DNA of 64,000 bases from NCBI RefSeq assembly GCF_012720115.1, contig NZ_VNWN01000002.1, positions 310,001 to 374,000 of the forward strand. The letters run 5' to 3'. Source of the DNA: Sneathiella chinensis (GTDB taxonomy: Bacteria > Pseudomonadota > Alphaproteobacteria > Sneathiellales > Sneathiellaceae). This document shows, in pieces, positions 1 to 7,356 of the stretch; the first letter of the stretch is position 1, and each line of letters opens with the position of its first letter. A model generated the notes under the pieces. The model saw only the letters and a program-made list of their open reading frames with translations. It had not been told where the DNA came from and did no database searches. A program made the translations under genes and the position numbers.

Positions 1-345
1 ACCCTGAATAATGTGGGCTATTTCCACCTGACGGAGGGGGACCCCCGCGAGGCCCTGAAGTTCTTCGAGGCCGCCAGCGAGCATGAGGGCTATGGCGATA
101 TTGCCCGGTCAAACATGGCGCGGGCCACGCTTGCCCTTGAAAATGAGGCAAGGGTCATGCAAGCTTCCTTAAGCAGTGTCGAAGCGGTGCCCGTTGAGGC
201 CCGGTTTCTGGAGAATGTCAGTCTGGAGCGGATGTCGCATTCCGTTTACATGCTGAATACCAAACGGAACCCGGTTTTCGAGAATGCAGTGGTCCATCTG
301 AAGCTGGACCCCCGCCTGATCGTACGGAGCGCCTATATGGAGTAA
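1..345 (+). CDS. Tetratricopeptide-repeat protein, C-terminal part
   Basis: The reading frame is open from the first base, so the N-terminus lies outside the window. The visible 114 residues begin with a TPR-like helix pair (LNNVGYFHLTEGDPREALKF), followed by a second helical pair and a non-repeat tail. The next gene carries a closely similar 'ALNNVGF' repeat, so the two are probably paralogous or co-functional TPR proteins. In Tad/Flp pilus clusters, TPR lipoproteins of this kind (TadD) stand near the end of the operon, which makes a pilus-assembly role likely. No pilus gene is visible here, so this is inference. It ends 43 bases before the next gene on the same strand and is probably co-transcribed with it. 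Confidence 0.75.
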   Translation, partial: TLNNVGYFHLTEGDPREALKFFEAASEHEGYGDIARSNMARATLALENEARVMQASLSSVEAVPVEARFLENVSLERMSHSVYMLNTKRNPVFENAVVHLKLDPRLIVRSAYME

Positions 346-388
346 CGGCGTGATCATGTCTGATGGCCGTCATTAAAAGGGATTGCGT

Positions 389-1360
389 ATGTTGTTGAAT
401 ATCCTGAACAAAACATCTTTTGTCCCCGTTGTTGTCCTGACCGGTTCCCTGTTGAGCGGTTGCGCTTCATTGGGGGGAGGCAATAGCGCGAGTGATCCGG
501 AAGGAACACTGGCCGCCCGCCTGATCCAGCCCGAACGGGCGCAAAAGGAAACCCAGCAGGCGTTGCAAACCGGTGATCTTGCGCTTCAGGCGGAACGGTA
601 TCTGGAAGCGGAAACCCTGTATCGGCGCGCATTGGAATTGCAACCGGATAATGTCCATGCCCGCTTTGGCATGGGCGAGGTGTTTTTGGCAACGGATCGG
701 GCCAGCAAGGCCTTGGGAGTGTTCAACGGCCTGATCCCGGACGAGGAATTGGGGGCCCGCGCCCTGCAGGGAAGTGGTTTGGCCTCCCTTGCCATCCGGG
801 ATCTGGAACAGGCAAGGGTGCAACTGGAAAAGGCCACGGCCATGGATGCAAATCTGTGGCGGGCGTGGAACGGGCTTGGGATTGTGTATGACGCGGCGCA
901 GGAATTTGCGATGGCTGGCAAGGCCTATGAAATGGCCATCGCCGTCAATCCGGGCAACGGCGTACTGCATAACAATTTCGGCATGTCCCTGATGTCGCAG
1001 GGGGAGTATGTGCAGGCGGAGCAGCAGTTTATTATGGCCTTGCGGCAGAATTCCGGTCTTCAGATTGCCGAGACCAATTTACGATTTGCGTTGGCATGGC
1101 AGGGCCGGTATCTGGATGCGCTGTCCGGCCTGAAAGAGGAGCAATGGCCGGAGGCCCTCAACAATGTGGGCTTTATCGCCTTGCAGCGGGAAGATCTGGT
1201 ACAGGCGGAAGCCTATCTGATCAGGGCCATTGAACTCAGCCCGAGTTTTCATACGGCAGCCCACCGAAATTTGCGCACCCTGCATGAAACCTATCCCGAT
1301 TTCCGGGGCGGAAGTGACCGGGCCATGGTGTACCCCGCGACCCAGCCCCGCCCGCAATAG
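389..1360 (+). CDS. TadD-like TPR lipoprotein
   Basis: A 323-residue protein with a lipoprotein signal: a hydrophobic stretch ends in the lipobox LLSGC about 25 residues in, so it is probably anchored to the outer membrane. Residues about 45-300 form TPR helix pairs, for example LYRRALELQPDNVHARFGMG and the 'ALNNVGF' unit near the end. This layout matches TadD, the TPR lipoprotein that assists the Tad/Flp pilus secretin. I chose the ATG at 389 because an AAAAGG box lies 8 bases upstream; a TTG two codons earlier is less likely. The role is inferred from family and from the adjacent TPR gene. It could also be a general outer-membrane assembly lipoprotein. Confidence 0.8.
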   Translation: MLLNILNKTSFVPVVVLTGSLLSGCASLGGGNSASDPEGTLAARLIQPERAQKETQQALQTGDLALQAERYLEAETLYRRALELQPDNVHARFGMGEVFLATDRASKALGVFNGLIPDEELGARALQGSGLASLAIRDLEQARVQLEKATAMDANLWRAWNGLGIVYDAAQEFAMAGKAYEMAIAVNPGNGVLHNNFGMSLMSQGEYVQAEQQFIMALRQNSGLQIAETNLRFALAWQGRYLDALSGLKEEQWPEALNNVGFIALQREDLVQAEAYLIRAIELSPSFHTAAHRNLRTLHETYPDFRGGSDRAMVYPATQPRPQ

Positions 1361-1384
1361 AAACACGGCCGGGTTGCTTGCCGG

Positions 1385-1414
1385 TTGTGGTGGGATGAAA
1401 AGCCGTCCTATACT
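1385..1414 (+). promoter_or_regulatory. Candidate sigma-70 promoter upstream of the MaoC-like gene
   Basis: TTGTGG (1385-1390) and TATACT (1409-1414) are separated by 18 bases. It lies about 160 bases before the MaoC-like gene. The -10 box is good and the -35 box is mediocre. Confidence 0.3.
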
Positions 1415-1577
1415 GTTCGGGAGGGCATGAGCAGGCCTGCCAAAGCGCTGGTTTCAACCGGAACCGGGTTTATCCAGACGGACATTTTCCCTGGGTCTAT
1501 GGACCCACGCTGTCCCGCGGCGGGAAGGCTCCCCCTGTTTGCTGTGACCGATAAAAAACAACAAGAAAGGCCAGAAA

Positions 1578-2039
1578 ATGGAAACAGTCGGACTCGGATT
1601 TTATTTTGAGGAACTGCCGCTTGGGCGTCAGTTCAAGACCATTGGCAGAACCGTGACCGAGGCGGATATTGTCACCTTCATCAATGCGACCGGGATGCAG
1701 GAAGTCCTGTTCATGAATATGGAATTTCTCAAGAACCATTCCGATATCAAGGGGCGGGTGGCGCCGGGGGCGCTGGTCTATTCCTTTGCCGAAGGGCTGC
1801 TGGTGCAATCCACCATGCAGCATACGGGATATGCTTTCCTGAATATGGAACTGAATGTTGAAGGCCCGGTTTTCGCCGGGGATACCATTCATGTGGAATG
1901 CGAGGTGATCGAAGCGCGCCTCACATCAAAGGGAAACCGGGGGCTGGTTCGGACCCGGAACCGGATTGTCAAACAGGACGGCACGGTGGCGATCACCTAT
2001 ACCCCGCTTCGCATGATCAAATGCAAATCAGCCGGGTAA
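1578..2039 (+). CDS. MaoC-like hot-dog dehydratase-family protein
   Basis: A 153-residue single hot-dog-fold protein of the MaoC/R-hydratase type. Family members act on CoA thioesters as (R)-specific enoyl-CoA hydratases or related enzymes. The N-terminal FEELPLGRQFKTIGRTVTEA segment and the central GRVAPGALVYSFAEGLLVQ helix, followed by GPVFAGDTIHVECEVIEAR, are typical. The canonical hydratase Asp/His pair is not obvious: an Asn (FINATG) stands near the expected Asp-x-Asn region, so the exact reaction is uncertain. It stands alone and is followed convergently by an AraC regulator, so neighbours do not define a pathway. A short AAGG ribosome-binding site precedes the ATG. Confidence 0.8.
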   Translation: METVGLGFYFEELPLGRQFKTIGRTVTEADIVTFINATGMQEVLFMNMEFLKNHSDIKGRVAPGALVYSFAEGLLVQSTMQHTGYAFLNMELNVEGPVFAGDTIHVECEVIEARLTSKGNRGLVRTRNRIVKQDGTVAITYTPLRMIKCKSAG

Positions 2040-2086
2040 GACGGCCAAAACCGGATCCGTCAGGGGCGGGTCCGGTCCGACCCTGA

Positions 2087-3058
2087 TCAGGCGTCCGGGC
2101 CGTTCGTTGTCCGCCGCAGGGTCCGGGCCGGGGGTTCGCCAAACCGGTCGCGATAGGCGCGGGAGAAATTGCTGACATGGGAATAGCCAACCGCAGAGGC
2201 AACCTCCTTGACGGACAGGCCGCCTTTTTCCAGAAGATGGTGGGCGGTTGTCAGGCGTTCCGTGCGGATGAAATTTGCACAGGTTGTCTCGAAATTGAGG
2301 CGGAAAAGCTGGTTCAGGCGGCTTTCTGTCAGGTTGACCTGTCCGGCCAGAAGCGGCACGGGCGGCAGGGTGCCGATATCGGACTGAATCTGGTTGACGA
2401 CGGTCAGAAAGGCCTCGCGTTCCCATTCCAGAATATCGTCGGGGACGGTGGTGTCCTCGCAATAGGCATCCACCATTTTTGAGAACATCAGGGCGCTGAT
2501 GCTTTCCAGATGCAGGGCGTGGGCGGGGCCGCGTCTTTGCGGTGAAAACAGACTGGTGGCAAGGGATCGGAGCTGGTTGCCAATCGGGAAGGTGTCGGTC
2601 CACAACACACCGTCTTCCGGTTCCAGATGGGGGCGCAAGCGGTCCGGCAGGGTACCGTCCAGACGGTATCGCAGGTTGCTGGCGGTGGTTGAGACCCCCA
2701 CATGGCGCAGCACCTGTCCGCCGGTCAGATGAAATTTGGTGCCGCCGGAATCGAACCGGCTGAAAGCGGCGGTTTGGGGGGAGACCTCAAAGGTCTGCCC
2801 GTTGGTCATCTCGATGATGGATCGGCCCTGAACATGCAGGGTGCCGCCAATCCAGGGTTCCTCGATGGCGCGGGCGAATTCCAGGGTGCAATCGTGATAG
2901 ATTTCCAGTTCCGCCTGAAACAGGGTGAAACCGTTTCGCAAATCCAGCCGCTTCAGATGCCCCAAAGCACCGGGGACCGCAAATTTCTGGCCCTTTCCCA
3001 AATCCACATGATGAATGGGGGCAGTATCTGAAATGTCAGGGCCTGCGTCTGTTTCCAT
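2087..3058 (-). CDS. AraC-family transcriptional regulator
   Basis: A 323-residue regulator with a long N-terminal sensing region (about 1-215) and a C-terminal AraC double helix-turn-helix. The second motif, SVKEVASAVGYSHVSNFSRA, followed by YRDRFGEPPARTLR, is the classic AraC signature. The first HTH is around residues 235-270 (LAGQVNLTESRLNQLFR). Family members bind DNA as activators in response to a small ligand. No divergent target gene exists immediately upstream; the gene faces the MaoC-like gene tail to tail, so its target is unknown. A long inverted repeat lies about 110 bases upstream of its start (3169-3200). Confidence 0.9.
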   Translation of the reverse strand: METDAGPDISDTAPIHHVDLGKGQKFAVPGALGHLKRLDLRNGFTLFQAELEIYHDCTLEFARAIEEPWIGGTLHVQGRSIIEMTNGQTFEVSPQTAAFSRFDSGGTKFHLTGGQVLRHVGVSTTASNLRYRLDGTLPDRLRPHLEPEDGVLWTDTFPIGNQLRSLATSLFSPQRRGPAHALHLESISALMFSKMVDAYCEDTTVPDDILEWEREAFLTVVNQIQSDIGTLPPVPLLAGQVNLTESRLNQLFRLNFETTCANFIRTERLTTAHHLLEKGGLSVKEVASAVGYSHVSNFSRAYRDRFGEPPARTLRRTTNGPDA

Positions 3059-3168
3059 GGTCCGTAACCGTACGTTACTGTCCCTTGCCGTGTCCAGTAG
3101 GTCGAGAGAGGTTCACGATCAGTAGTTGAATTTACGTCTTTATTATTTCCAATAATTCTACGGATTAT

Positions 3169-3200
3169 GGCCGGGTTGTAAAATTTTTTAGAACCCGGCC
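3169..3200. repeat. Inverted repeat between gntR and araC genes
   Basis: Perfect 9-base arms GGCCGGGTT / AACCCGGCC surround an A/T core that continues the dyad after one mismatch. It lies 87 bases downstream of the GntR stop and 111 bases upstream of the AraC start, so it could terminate the leftward GntR transcript or be an operator for the AraC protein. There is no T-run after the stem in the leftward direction, which weakens the terminator reading. Confidence 0.5.
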
Positions 3201-3286
3201 TACGGCCAGCCTTTTCTGTTCACTCCAGCCGTCAGGGCTGCGGGTGCCGGCGCCGCCTGATATTGTCGGGTTTCAAAAAGGCGGGA

Positions 3287-4045
3287 TTACATTTCCATGA
3301 CCCGGGCAAGATGCGGATGGGTGATGGGGCCATCCAGATCCTCGCCGGTGCGTTTCAGGCCCTTGATGAAGTCGCGGACATGTTTCGCCATCCACAGGGA
3401 GGCTTGCTCTGCATCGCGGTTGCGCAGGCTGTCCACCAGTCGCTGATGGGCTTCCAGCAACCGGGCGGGGCCTTCCGGCACGGCCTCGAAAATATGCTGG
3501 GTGGCCGGATAGATCAGGATGCCGGCCGGTTCGCGGGCCAGCATCAGAACCTTGTTGTTGGTGGCTTCGGCAATGATGGCATGAAATTCCGCATCCAGTT
3601 CGGAAATCCGTTTGGTGTGATTGAGGTGCCGTTCTGTCTGTTTCACATTTTCATCCAGACGGCGGATATGATCATCCGTGGCCCGTTCCACCGCCATCTC
3701 GATGGCGGCCGGTTCCAGAAAGGCAAGGGCGTCCACCAGTTCCCGAAACGAGACCTTGTTCAGAACCAGAGACCGGCTGATGCGGTTGGCCTCGTTTTCA
3801 TGGCGGGGCAGAGAGGCGAACAGGCAGCGTTTTTCGCCCCGTTGTAACATGCCACTTTGTTCCAGAAGTCGGATGCCTTCCCGGACAGTGGATCGGTTTA
3901 CGCCGAATTGTCGGACAAGATCACTTTCCGTTCCGATCGGTTCCCCCGGCTGTATTTTCCCGGTCATGATCTGATTTTGAATGGCATCGGCCACCTGTCG
4001 GTAAGCCGGTAAAACCTCAATCTTTTCAAATCTTTGCTGCTTCAT
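3287..4045 (-). CDS. GntR-family regulator, FadR/FCD subfamily
   Basis: A 252-residue repressor-type regulator. The N-terminal winged HTH includes IGTESDLVRQFGVNRSTVRE and GIRLLEQSGMLQ. The C-terminal all-helical FCD ligand domain (about 100-235) ends with EAHQRLVDSLRNRDAEQA, a segment typical of FCD proteins that bind carboxylic acids, often through a metal. The frame stays open far upstream, but the protein similarity starts at MKQQRFEKIEVLPAY, so I set the start at 4045. It is divergent from the ABC importer/acyl-CoA ligase operon, and a site matching the FadR/LldR-type consensus TNGTNNNACNA lies at the predicted transcript start of that operon. It therefore probably represses that operon until the substrate or its CoA ester is present. 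Confidence 0.9.
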   Translation of the reverse strand: MKQQRFEKIEVLPAYRQVADAIQNQIMTGKIQPGEPIGTESDLVRQFGVNRSTVREGIRLLEQSGMLQRGEKRCLFASLPRHENEANRISRSLVLNKVSFRELVDALAFLEPAAIEMAVERATDDHIRRLDENVKQTERHLNHTKRISELDAEFHAIIAEATNNKVLMLAREPAGILIYPATQHIFEAVPEGPARLLEAHQRLVDSLRNRDAEQASLWMAKHVRDFIKGLKRTGEDLDGPITHPHLARVMEM

Positions 4046-4090
4046 CCACGACTGCTCTGTTGGGGGCGCGGGAGGACGGGCCGGTTCATT

Positions 4091-4106
4091 AATATAAGCG
4101 TATATT
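4091..4106. promoter_or_regulatory. A/T-rich near-palindrome upstream of gntR
   Basis: AATATAAGCGTATATT is an 8+8 dyad with one mismatch, 46 bases upstream of the gntR start codon. It overlaps the region where the leftward gntR promoter should lie, so it is a candidate site for autoregulation or simply an A/T promoter segment. Confidence 0.35.
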
Positions 4107-4315
4107 GCCCTCACTATAGGAGGCCGTCCGGGTCTTGTCATCTGGAAGTTCAACCTCTGCGAGGAGGCCGATACGGCTTTTTTGATCTGCATTGGTTGGG
4201 CATGAAACAAAAACGACAGGGCCGTTTTGCAGGGCAACATGGAAAGGGACGTAGCGTCCCCTTCAAGGACGCAGTTTTCCTTGTGCGGCGCACAAATAAA
4301 TGTTGAATAAAATGC

Positions 4316-4342
4316 TTGATAAGTCTCCTTATTCGCTACAAT
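4316..4342 (+). promoter_or_regulatory. Candidate promoter of the ABC importer operon
   Basis: TTGATA (4316-4321) and TACAAT (4337-4342) each match the sigma-70 consensus at five of six positions, but the spacer is short at 15 bases. Transcription would start near 4349, directly before the GntR-type operator. Confidence 0.4.
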
Positions 4343-4351
4343 GATAGTCCA

Positions 4352-4364
4352 ATTGTCGGACAAT
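4352..4364. promoter_or_regulatory. FadR/LldR-type operator
   Basis: ATTGTCGGACAAT is a perfect 6-1-6 palindrome. Its core TTGTCGGACAA fits the TNGTNNNACNA consensus of FadR-subfamily GntR regulators. It begins 10 bases after the predicted -10 box, a position where a bound repressor would block initiation or clearance. Confidence 0.6.
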
Positions 4365-4528
4365 ATGATTTTCATGACATGTGAAAATTTACGGTCCAGA
4401 CAGGCAAAACAGGGAGCCATACGGGTCTGTTGCAGCCAGTGCCGGGGAGGAGGAACCCGGAGCTGGAAGGTTCTGCGTCTCAGGGTCTGTGTGGTCGTTA
4501 AAACAAAAAATATAGCGACGCGACGAGT

Positions 4529-5395
4529 ATGCACACTCAGGAAGTTACTCAAGATTCTCTCGCCGTGGGGCAAGGGACAACGGAGGGCAATGTTCTGTCG
4601 GTGGAGGGGGTCAGCCTTTCCTTTGGCGGTGTTCATGCCCTGAGGGATGTGTCTTTCTCGGTGAAGGAAGGATCGATTACCTCTGTGATCGGGCCGAACG
4701 GTGCCGGCAAGACCTCGCTGTTCAACTCCATATCCGGCTTTTACAAACCGAGCGCGGGCGAGGTTCGCTTTCTGGGCGAGTCGGTCAACGGCGTTCCGGC
4801 GCCGGAGCGGGCCCGGCGGGGCATGGCGCGGACCTTCCAGAATATTGCCCTGTTCAAGGGCATGACCGTTCTCGACAATATCAAGCTGGGGCGGCATGCC
4901 CATCTGAAGACCAACGCGCTGGACGCGCTGTTCTATATGGGCCGTGCCCGGCGCGAGGAAATGGAACTGCGCGCCGAGATCGAGGAACGCATCATCGATT
5001 TTCTGGAAATCGACCATATCCGCAAACAGTCTGTGGCGGCGCTGTCCTATGGCCTGCAAAAGCGGGTGGAACTGGCGCGGGCGCTGGCCATGCAGCCGAA
5101 AATCCTGCTTCTGGACGAGCCGGTGGCCGGCATGAACCGCGAGGAAACCGAGGATATGGCCCGGTTCATTCTGGATGTCCGGGAAGAATGGGGCGTGACG
5201 GTTCTGATGGTTGAGCATGACATGGGACTGGTCATGGACCTGTCCGACCATGTGGTCTGCCTGAATTTTGGCCAGATGATCACGCAGGGGCTGCCCAAGG
5301 AGGTTCAGGCGCACCCGGATGTGATCTCCGCCTATCTGGGGTCCGGTGACGTGGCGGCCTTGCGCCGTCAGTTCAAGGAAGGGAAGGGCGCATAA
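4529..5395 (+). CDS. Branched-chain-type ABC importer, ATPase subunit (LivG-like)
   Basis: A 288-residue cytoplasmic ATPase of the HAAT importer family. Walker A is GPNGAGKTS (residues 55-63), Walker B is KILLLDEP (191-198), and the switch histidine is H230 in VEHD. The signature motif is unusual: LSYGLQKR (172-179) replaces the usual LSGGQ-type sequence, as in many LivG homologues of aromatic or carboxylate importers. The insertion between Walker A and the signature, with ARTFQNIALFKGMTVLDN, is typical of LivG. It is first in an operon with both permeases, the binding protein, a second ATPase and an acyl-CoA ligase, so the cargo is probably a carboxylic acid rather than leucine. Confidence 0.92.
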   Translation: MHTQEVTQDSLAVGQGTTEGNVLSVEGVSLSFGGVHALRDVSFSVKEGSITSVIGPNGAGKTSLFNSISGFYKPSAGEVRFLGESVNGVPAPERARRGMARTFQNIALFKGMTVLDNIKLGRHAHLKTNALDALFYMGRARREEMELRAEIEERIIDFLEIDHIRKQSVAALSYGLQKRVELARALAMQPKILLLDEPVAGMNREETEDMARFILDVREEWGVTVLMVEHDMGLVMDLSDHVVCLNFGQMITQGLPKEVQAHPDVISAYLGSGDVAALRRQFKEGKGA

Positions 5396-5396
5396 G

Positions 5397-6278
5397 ATGA
5401 TTGATTGGCTGTTTTTCTCGGAAATCGGACTGGCGGGACTGGGGACCGGCGGACTGTACGCCCTGACCGCGCTGGGATTTGTCCTGATTTACAAGGCCAC
5501 GCGGGTGATCAACATGGCCATGGGCGAGATTCTCATGCTCGGGGCTTATGTTTTCATGGGCTTTACGGCCTCCACACTGTTGCCGATCTGGCTCAGCATT
5601 CTGCTGGCCATTGCCTGTACCGGCCTGATCGGGGGCGTGATCGAGCGGGTCATCATCCGGCCCATGCTGGGGGAAAGTGAAATCTCCGTCTTCATGGTGA
5701 CCATTGGCCTTGGCAGTGTTCTGGTCGGTCTGGTCGAACTGATCTGGGGGGCCAATCCCCAGCGTCTGATCGAATTTATCCCGAAAGAACCGATTTTCAT
5801 CGGGGAAGCTTATCTGTCGTCCAAGATCGGCTATGCCTTCGTGACAGCGGCTATTGTTCTGGCCGTATTCCTTGCCATTTTCCGCACCTGGCGGGGCGGG
5901 GTTGCCCTGCGGGCGACGGCAGGGGATCAGGCGGCGGCCTATTCCATGGGGATCAACGTGCCCATGGTGTTCTCTTCTGTCTGGGTGATCAGCGCCATGA
6001 TCGCCGCCGGTGCTGGCATTCTGGTCGGCTCCATCGGCGGTATTTCTCCGGAAATGGGGGTGTATGGCCTGTCGGTTCTGGTGGTGGTGATCGTCGGGGG
6101 ACTGGACAGCCTGCTGGGCGCCCTGATCGCCGGCTTGATGGTAGGACTGATCGAAACCTATGCGGGGGCCTATCTTGGCGGGGAATACAAACTTCTTGCC
6201 ACCTTCAGCCTGCTGGTTCTGGTCCTGATCCTGCGCCCCTATGGTCTTTTTGGCACTCACGAAATTGAACGGTTGTAA
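5397..6278 (+). CDS. Branched-chain-type ABC importer, permease (LivH-like)
   Basis: A 293-residue integral membrane permease with about eight hydrophobic segments. GTGGLYALTALGFVLIYKAT near the N-terminus and the conserved loop RATAGDQAAAYSMGINVP followed by GIGGISPEMG-type glycines are hallmarks of LivH permeases. I start it at the ATG at 5397, immediately after the ATPase stop codon, rather than at the upstream in-frame codon inside the ATPase gene. It pairs with the LivM-like subunit encoded next to form the membrane pore of the importer. Confidence 0.92.
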   Translation: MIDWLFFSEIGLAGLGTGGLYALTALGFVLIYKATRVINMAMGEILMLGAYVFMGFTASTLLPIWLSILLAIACTGLIGGVIERVIIRPMLGESEISVFMVTIGLGSVLVGLVELIWGANPQRLIEFIPKEPIFIGEAYLSSKIGYAFVTAAIVLAVFLAIFRTWRGGVALRATAGDQAAAYSMGINVPMVFSSVWVISAMIAAGAGILVGSIGGISPEMGVYGLSVLVVVIVGGLDSLLGALIAGLMVGLIETYAGAYLGGEYKLLATFSLLVLVLILRPYGLFGTHEIERL

Positions 6279-6281
6279 GTC

Positions 6282-7325
6282 ATGCGTATTGGCACGGTTA
6301 AAGAAAACTATGGCGCGGATGCGGCCCTGTTCGACACCCGGGTTCAACGGGGCTGGCTGGTTGTCCTTGCGGTCGCGCTGGTCCTGCTTCCTTTCGTTTC
6401 AGGGCAGTATGTCAGTTATCTGGCCTGTCTGGTGCTCATCAATGTGGCCAGTACCACGGGGCTGAATATCCTGACCGGGTTTACCGGGCTTGTCAGTCTG
6501 GGGCAGGCGGCCTTCATGGGGGTGGGTGCCTATATCGTGGCCCTGCTGGAAATGAAGGTCGGAACCCCGTTTATCCTGAACCTGTTGCTGGCCGGATTGG
6601 GGGCCGCACTGGTGGGCATGGTTGTCGGCCTGCCCAGCCTGCGGGTCAAGGGGCTGTATCTGGCCATTGCCACCATTGCGGCGTCGGTAATCCTGCATTT
6701 TGTTTTTGCCAACTGGACCGAGGTGACCGGTGGGGTGTCCGGCCTGACCATGCCGCCGGCGACCTTGTTCGGGATGGAACTGAACCAGCCCGGCGAGGTG
6801 TACTGGATTATCATGCCGGTGACGGTCCTGCTGCTGTTTGGCGCGGCCAACCTGTTTCGGACCCGCATTGGTCGGGCCTTCATCGCCATTCGGGACCGGG
6901 ATATCTCGGCCGAGGTGCTGGGCATCGACCTGCTGCGCTACAAGCTGCTCAGCTTTGCCATTTCGTCTTTTTACGCCGGGGTGGCCGGGGGTCTGTGGGC
7001 CTATTTCTTCCGGGTTATTACGCCCGAGAGCTTCCCGCTGATGATGTCCATCTTCTTTTTGGCGGCGGTCATTGTGGGCGGTATGGGCTCTATCCTGGGC
7101 GGAATCCTTGGGGCGATCTTCATGACCATGGTGCCGGAGGTTCTCAAGATGCTGGTGGGGGTTGTGACGCCCTTCTGGCCGGAAGCGGTGGCCGTGCTGT
7201 CGCCTGTCCGGATCATGGTCTTCGGTGGCCTGATTATTTTCTTCCTGATTTTTGAACCGGAAGGATTGGCCGAAATCTGGCGCAAAATCCGTCGGTTCTT
7301 CCATCTGTGGCCTTTTAAAACCTGA
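6282..7325 (+). CDS. Branched-chain-type ABC importer, permease (LivM-like)
   Basis: A 347-residue membrane protein with about nine or ten hydrophobic segments, the second pore subunit. LNILTGFTGLVSLGQAAFMG and the cytoplasmic loop RTRIGRAFIAIRDRDISAEV are diagnostic for LivM, the latter forming the coupling helix that contacts the ATPases. It starts only three bases after the LivH-like gene, consistent with tight co-translation. The N-terminus carries an additional hydrophilic stretch of about 25 residues before the first membrane segment, as is common in this family. Confidence 0.92.
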   Translation: MRIGTVKENYGADAALFDTRVQRGWLVVLAVALVLLPFVSGQYVSYLACLVLINVASTTGLNILTGFTGLVSLGQAAFMGVGAYIVALLEMKVGTPFILNLLLAGLGAALVGMVVGLPSLRVKGLYLAIATIAASVILHFVFANWTEVTGGVSGLTMPPATLFGMELNQPGEVYWIIMPVTVLLLFGAANLFRTRIGRAFIAIRDRDISAEVLGIDLLRYKLLSFAISSFYAGVAGGLWAYFFRVITPESFPLMMSIFFLAAVIVGGMGSILGGILGAIFMTMVPEVLKMLVGVVTPFWPEAVAVLSPVRIMVFGGLIIFFLIFEPEGLAEIWRKIRRFFHLWPFKT

Positions 7326-7356
7326 TAACGACAATCGAAAAATGGGAGTTGACGCG

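Larger units (their letters stand above)
4046..4528. other. 483-bp divergent regulatory region
   Basis: This gene-free stretch separates the GntR gene from the ABC importer operon and is A+T-richer than the genes on either side. It contains an A/T palindrome near the gntR start (4091-4106), a promoter-like pair (4316-4342) and a GntR-type operator (4352-4364). I see no coding sequence in the remaining part. The importer leader from the predicted start to its ATG would be about 180 bases, with no structure I recognise. Confidence 0.6.

Noticed and set aside
4046-5314. Leftward open frame extending the GntR gene far upstream, opposite the LivG-like gene
   Set aside because: The family similarity starts at 4045; the extension is the antisense of the ATPase gene and crosses the divergent promoter region.
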